This document shows, one piece after another, positions 61,501 to 64,000 of a stretch of DNA of 64,000 nt. Position 1 is the stretch's first letter; each line of letters starts with the position of its first letter. Origin of the DNA: Telmatactis stephensoni. Lineage: Eukaryota; Cnidaria; Anthozoa; Actiniaria; Isophelliidae. Below the pieces are notes generated by a model. That model was not told where the DNA came from. It saw only the letters and a program-made list of their open reading frames with translations, and made no database searches. The stretch is taken from assembly GCA_029948255.1 (NCBI GenBank), contig JALIZF010001598.1:90001-154000 (forward strand), written 5' to 3'. The translations under genes and the position numbers were made by a program.

Positions 61501-61559
61501 AGTCCCAAATAATTACCACAAGATCAGGGAGGCGTATCAGAGCTCCCAAGAGATTTTGA
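55548..61559 (+). CDS. BEL/Pao gag-pol polyprotein
   Basis: It has 2003 residues from the ATG at 55548, with no internal stop. A SAP-like DNA-binding motif (about residues 13-45, D-V-R-N-E-L...G-T-K-A-E-I-V-N-R-L) opens the protein. A gag region follows (DUF1759 type, about 278-420), then Cys/His knuckles (C-A-F-C-E-K near 505) and an aspartic protease with D642 in L-V-D-S-G-S. RT follows with D989 in A-D-I-R-K-M and Y-V-D-D at 1065-1068. RNase H has F-C-D-A-S at about 1245-1249. An integrase has an H2C2 finger near 1566-1600, catalytic D1638, D1702 and E1757, and a C-terminal domain. The stop lies 64 bases inside the 3' LTR. The polyprotein would be processed by its own protease to copy and integrate the element. 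Confidence 0.96.
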   Translation: MSTNKDLFSRIQSMAAADVRNELEANGLPTLGTKAEIVNRLYEFKKTQGKRPFLAPSFSLTVPLSSTPVKGAGGAESEQSRIEEILEDRVKILEDRVTNSLDRIGKQVMLLFGDYAQNKYQEKPASTEIDELNLEEENLHVITPGITESTKLPESVTLLKRKLKMIGTTIELLFTEVENLEKLPNKSRYEMESVVSRLNESERNYSKVVQELIVTLSDEKTVDLEIKNWALFQQEILRYTRKAESYVSLCRKEENDHASQLTESHKNCSRVNHLRLPKFTLPEFSGDILEWISWWDQFKTCIHENDALGDRERFNYLRMYLKGSAKRAIEYIEVSSDNYNKAIEALKKRYGRKRIVVEHLVESILSIEKKEKLDARSLRYLYDTMVNRYHTLESHEPNLKYCHRIIVPILQSKLPQEVRKKWEYDLSKIENEEEDKKITVEYFFDFLRSHVMSEEASENSRKEPQERKNLKPRFTGTTSNFMSTATALTSNSKPDDQKTKQGNECAFCEKAHDSSRCYKIQKKSVDERLKLIKEKKLCFNCLRPSGPNHSSANCKVPGCLIEGCNKKHHVLLHRTSQRSAPTEANYQNSNSENQDSSIDQVVGHSGVFAGVMQSESQARLLPTALAVIHYNGIQLEVRVLVDSGSDHSYIRREVADALQLPSNGPLKSMTIFMHGGQAKTTMVKNVQFQLSPASDGNKKISFSAWSVNSVCSPLEPIETDLSNYTHLKGLNLADKFPRGSATIDILIGTDQLNQVLLNGLRKGPQSTPLGMNSIFGWLISGCIGHKPKSSNKITSVTNLAVVRLVEEEEQEETTFNLKKFWELESIGLVDKKRELSCQEEEALNQFNSAISYDGIRYEIGLPWRKNRPELLSNRPQALNRLVKIEKALSRDPVKEEMYKEAMQQYFKDGHAKGVTEVEEKTSDVYYLPHHPVFREDRTTTKCRIVFDASAKNCHGISLNDCLLPGPALQSNLVSLLLRFRLHKVAMMADIRKMFLQVKLTEKDQDFHRFLWRKSKDEQAETYCMTRITFGVISSPFEAIATIHHHAAKKSAEFPRAAKEVKENMYVDDYLSGEDTVNKAFSLHEEICQLMKTGGFEMVKWYTNSPNLYERIKPELRGPTTVVKLTNEMEPLKALGISWNTQEDVFIFTQGQNLLESEDQRTKRSLISIASKLFDPLGFLSPYTIRAKILFQELWLKGIKWDEFLDEDITEKWLQWKKELMALKDIKIPRSFGELNQIVDTQLHGFCDASTSAYGAVTYLRFSDIDGNVKTLLMMAKSKVAPTKRISLPRLELLAAYILSKLINFVLESIPFNITEPICWTDSMVSLAWIHQPTHKLKTFVANRVQAIQENVPPEQWRFCPGQQNPADLLTRGETLTSIADNSTWWYGPQWLKDPPDGWPEKKIDFSKQVDLETSQREVFLSEGKKIAVAMTGTTAHQSDAYIYELQSRYETWQRLMRIVAWLLKWHRLYKKSTGLGYLSAEEIKEAEFTLLRCVQQTTFTKEIEEMEQGKEVSQSSRLVNLDPQHDKEKNLLVVGGRLQFAQIPEEAKHQVIIPHKDPVIEKLILHIHVKASHAGPETTLAILRQRFWLIQGRREVKRVLLKCLICKHWKTKSVQQKMAPLPLERVQVAPPFTNVGLDFTGPLYLKVQGQSSLTKAYICIFVCEDTRAVHLELTNNMTTEEFLQAYRRMVNRRGMPRIIRSDNQTTFHKAAKVFKASKEKVKLTKIDPKEVESKLANDRVTWKFITERASHRGGHWERVCRQIKEPLRRVLGKALLTYSEMNTVLTDIEATINSRPLTYVGSDIRDGQVITPALLVIGRDLKTVPESPLTNSQVSLSDRYRYQQTLQNHFWNRWTKEYLPRLTLRQKWTNQTKPLKENDVVLITDDNIPRKQWKLGKILQAFPGSDGLIRTVKVMTRNGQVINRPVQKLHLLEEHQDVQTSQFTAECPINSQVHKPIQQSTIKVKSSKPRKSKNGIPPLVGEDVQSQIITTRSGRRIRAPKRF
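61484..61495 (+). other. Polypurine tract
   Basis: GGTAGGGGAGGA lies directly before the 3' LTR and is the expected plus-strand primer. It is also coding, since the polyprotein frame runs through it. Confidence 0.75.
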
Positions 61560-61836
61560 GTCTCTTGGAATGTATATAGTATCTCATTTTAATTTTAAAT
61601 TTAACTGTAAAAATCAAGAACATTTATTGAATAAGCACAAGCACCTAGAATTAGACCACGAAGCACATAGAGTAAAAGTAAAAGTCAAGTACCTAGTAAA
61701 AGTCAAGTATCAAGTTGAATACCTAGTAAAAGTCAAGTATCAAGTCGAATACCTAGTCAAAGAATTGAACTATACCAATATCATATCCAGTCAAGTAAGT
61801 ATAGATTTTAAGAAGAAGCAAATATGGGCCCCTACA
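61496..61836 (+). repeat. 3' LTR of the BEL/Pao element
   Basis: 341 bp that I read as identical to the 5' LTR from TGTACAGTCCC to CCCCTACA. It carries the last codons of the polyprotein (G-R-R-I-R-A-P-K-R-F, stop). Confidence 0.95.
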
Positions 61837-61841
61837 GTTGG
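61837..61841 (+). other. Target-site duplication GTTGG (right)
   Basis: Partner of 55174-55178; marks the right edge of the BEL/Pao insertion in LINE copy B. Confidence 0.9.
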
Positions 61842-62826
61842 TTTTTCTTCTCTTGCAGTTTCGTAATATCATTTTATCAATGATAAGTTGATCTTTGGTT
61901 CCTCTCGAGTCTTTTCTACACCCTTTCTGCTCTTCTGGTAATAGTTCCTCTGTTTGTAGATGTTTATACATCTTTTCGGCCAGTAGTCCACTAAACAACT
62001 TCCACATTAGTGGGAGGCATGTGATGGGTCGGAAATTTTCAACAGCACCCCCTAGGTTTGTGTCTTTCACGCACAACAGTGTTCTACCGCAGTTCATCCA
62101 CTCAGGGACCTCGTTTGATTCTAATAACCCATTTAATTGTATAGCAATCCGGACATGTAGTGAGCTGAAATATTTCAGCCAATATCCCTGTACCCCATCA
62201 GGGCCAGGTGCCTTCCAATTCGCTACCTTCTTCATTTGGTCTTTCACATCTTTCTCAGTGATCTCCACATTCTCCTGGGTTACATGATCTTGCAGCTTGG
62301 TCTTAATGTCTTTTAGCCATTCAGCTTCTTGATTGTGGCAAACTGGGTTATCCCAGATACTTCCCCAAAAGTCACAAGATTCTTTGGAATCTGGTTGTAT
62401 GTCACTATCAACCACGTTACCATCTAATTCTTCATACAATTTCTTTTGGTCACACTGAAACATACGGTTTTGCCTGTATTGGTTTATCCTTTGTTCGTAC
62501 CTTCTTAGTTTAGCAGTTTTAGCTGTTACTCTCTGCTTCAGTTCTTCAATCACCACTTCAATTCCCTTCTGCTTAACCTTATGCTTTTTCTCGATTGATG
62601 TCAAACCTTTGATCTGTTTTGTTGGAAAACTCGACTTTCTCTCTAACTTACTTATTTCGCACCTCATCTGTTCGATTTGACCCCTGATCCTTCTCTTCCA
62701 AAACGGTTCTTTTGTATTTCTTGTACTTCGTCTGACGATCCCTAGATTTTGGGCAACAACATTTGCAGCGGCTCGTATCAACTGGTTAGTCTGGGTTATT
62801 CCCGCAGTAGTAATGTAGACTAACAC
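61837..62826 (-). CDS. R4/Dong-like RT N-terminal half, copy B
   Basis: About 330 codons, open at the 5' side. In order: a basic helical region with F-W-K-R-R-I-R-G-Q-I-E-Q, a coiled segment, S-C-D-F-W-G-S-I-W-D, and the RT start A-P-G-P-D-G-V-Q-G-Y-W. Then E-N-F-R-P-I-T-C-L-P and E-E-Q-K-G-C-R-K-D-S-R-G-T. It is cut by the BEL insertion just before the catalytic W-I-D-Y-R-K-A-Y block, which continues at 55178 (-). Confidence 0.9.
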
Positions 62827-62872
62827 ATCGTTAACAGACTAACACATCGTTAACAAGACTAACACATCGATA
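62818..62872 (-). repeat. 19-20-bp tandem repeat at the 5' junction of copy B
   Basis: Three copies of GACTAACACATCGTTAACA (the last diverging after ATCG) lie between the first coding bases of truncated LINE copy B and the (ATT)n array. They look like junction sequence added during insertion. Confidence 0.75.

Positions 62873-62967
<95 letters not shown>
62873..62967 (+). repeat. (ATT)n array, fourth segment
   Basis: About 31 ATT units between LINE copy B (-) and the next LINE (+). Confidence 0.97.
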
Positions 62968-63731
62968 GAAGAAAAAACTCACAAATCACTTGACATCACA
63001 AGGATCATTTTTCTTCAACATCACTAAATACTCCCTGTCATCACTCCACTCCATCTGGTCTGCCGCTCACGCTAATCTTCCTAGGAACATTTTTAATTTT
63101 GCCATACGATACATCAACAATTCACTACCCACACGCAAGAATCTAGTAACATGGGGCCTATCGGCCACTTGTGAGTGCTCCTTTTGCTGTTCATCAGAAT
63201 CACTTAATCACATTGTTGCAGGGGTGCCAGCACTATCTCAACCGTTTCACCTGGAGACATGATTCCATCGTTAACTTCATTGCGACATCATTACAACCTG
63301 AAATTAACAGATCTTCTCTTTATGCTGACATCGACGGATATAAAAACCCCTCAGTAATCACTGGTGAAGCTCATCGACCCGACTTGCTGATAAAAACAAA
63401 TGACTGCCTATACATCGTAGAATTGACTGTTGGTTTTGAATCCAACCTAACAAAGAATGTGAACAGAAAATACTTAAAGTACAAAACTCTTCTTACAACA
63501 TTACACAATAGTTTTAAATCTGTAAAATTTGTTAATCTCTCAATCAGTTGCCTCGTAGTTTTCTCGACTGAATGTACTTCTTTTTTAGACATGATAGATG
63601 AGCTAGGATTTGAGAAGAAATATAAACTGTACATAATTAGGAAAATAGTCAACATTACCATTAGATCAACGTATTTTATCTTTTGTAAAAGAAACAAAGA
63701 TTGGGAAAATCCCGAATTGATGAAATTTTAA
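62968..63731 (+). pseudogene. R2-like LINE C-terminus with endonuclease
   Basis: The first frame has N-I-F-N-F-A-I-R-Y-I-N-N-S-L-P-T and a zinc knuckle C-E-C-S-F-C...L-N-H-I-V-A-G. A frameshift at about 63222 leads into the second frame with W-R-H-D-S-I-V-N-F-I-A, then the endonuclease motif H-R-P-D-L-L-I...Y-I-V-E-L-T-V-G-F-E. A long conserved tail ends at the stop at 63729-63731. The style of the tail differs from copies A and B, so it is a second RLE-bearing lineage. Truncation and frameshift make it non-functional. Confidence 0.85.
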
Positions 63732-63858
63732 GTTTCTTTATTATTTCATTTTTTTTTCCGTTTTGTTTAGTTTCATATTAATCGCTTTCATTATAAATGT
63801 CAATTTGTAAGTTACCTTTTATAGAGAGATTTACAATGAAAAATGAAAATAAAGTTTC

Positions 63859-63859
<1 letters not shown>
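62968..63859 (+). mobile_element. 5'-truncated RLE-type LINE, opposite orientation
   Basis: It lies exactly between (ATT)n segments and runs on the + strand, opposite to the other inserts. Only the C-terminal third of the protein and a 3' UTR with a T-rich tract are present. The 3' end AAAGTTTCC joins the last (ATT)n array directly. Confidence 0.85.

Positions 63860-63889
<30 letters not shown>
63860..63889 (+). repeat. (ATT)n array, fifth segment
   Basis: About ten ATT units at the 3' end of the + strand LINE. The window ends in further TTATTA sequence (63974-64000). Confidence 0.95.
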
Positions 63890-64000
63890 GTGTTTATTTC
63901 AAACTTTCACTTTGTTTACAAGTGTTGTTCGTAGTGAAACTGCGGATTACGATAATCTGGGCAATTTCCTATTATATATATTATTATATATTATTATTAT
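63890..64000. other. Window end, no gene
   Basis: A short single-copy-looking stretch, then a TA/TTA-rich run to the edge. Nothing further can be said. Confidence 0.5.

Larger units (their letters stand above)
55179..61836 (+). mobile_element. Complete BEL/Pao LTR retrotransposon
   Basis: The 6658-bp element has 341-bp LTRs that look identical throughout, a primer site, a polypurine tract, one long polyprotein frame and a GTTGG duplication. Domain order (gag, protease, RT, RNase H, integrase) is that of BEL/Pao. No envelope gene follows. Identical LTRs and an open frame mean recent insertion and possible activity. Confidence 0.97.
53338..62872 (-). mobile_element. R4/Dong-like LINE (copy B), split by BEL/Pao
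   Basis: The 3' part (53338-55178) and 5' part (61837-62872) are two halves of one - strand LINE. The protein reads in frame across the join once the BEL element and one GTTGG copy are removed (K-R-R-K-T-N before, L-A-M-A-W-I-D-Y after, matching K-K-N-I-T-T-A-W-V-D-Y in copy A). It is 5'-truncated, lacking the Myb-like region, and abuts (ATT)n at both ends. Confidence 0.9.

Overview
The window is eukaryotic: spliced host exons with GT-AG introns, about 35-37% GC, and a repeat load typical of a marine invertebrate. The mix of BEL/Pao, Penelope-like, R4/Dong-like and CR1/L2-like elements, Crypton-type tyrosine-recombinase elements and many foldback MITEs fits a cnidarian, most likely an anthozoan such as a stony coral. 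This is inferred from the repeats; no single sequence proves the species.

Only one host gene is clear. It lies on the + strand from 1257 to 36121 and has 11 coding exons whose splice phases all agree. It encodes a predicted 632-residue secreted protein: signal peptide, an early dibasic site, long amphipathic helices, a Gly/Ala-rich hydrophobic middle and an acidic C-terminus. I do not recognise the family. Its introns are packed with mobile DNA.

Intron contents in order: nested foldbacks (1990-3312); a palindromic MITE (3970-4370); a pogo/Tigger-like MITE with TA duplication (5039-5527); a TTTTG/TTTCG satellite (7857-8535); decayed RLE-type LINEs with a CR1/L2-like LINE inserted (9126-13830); another LINE remnant (13985-14790); a tyrosine-recombinase element (15560-17422); a 6.7-kb element with CACTG termini holding a Mutator-like element with 9-bp duplication (19921-26608); a Penelope-like remnant (26822-28110); a second tyrosine-recombinase element split by a 1.2-kb palindrome (30493-32404); and a foldback carrying a MITE with 6-bp duplication (32482-33848).

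Downstream of the gene are a Penelope fragment, a 2.1-kb long-TIR element with a probable captured gene exon (38562-40681), a broken integrase/virion-like block (41035-42330), a TTAA-flanked element (44170-45778) and a foldback around a higher-order minisatellite (47066-48431).

From 48828 to the end the window is a stack of insertions in one trinucleotide array. Segments of (ATT)n at 48828, 49370, 53259, 62873 and 63860 separate four inserts. Two are R4/Dong-like LINEs on the - strand, one is a small unidentified - strand insert, and one is a 5'-truncated RLE-type LINE on the + strand. The second R4/Dong-like copy is itself interrupted by a complete BEL/Pao retrotransposon (55179-61836) with apparently identical 341-bp LTRs, a GTTGG duplication and an unbroken 2003-codon polyprotein, so that insertion is very recent.
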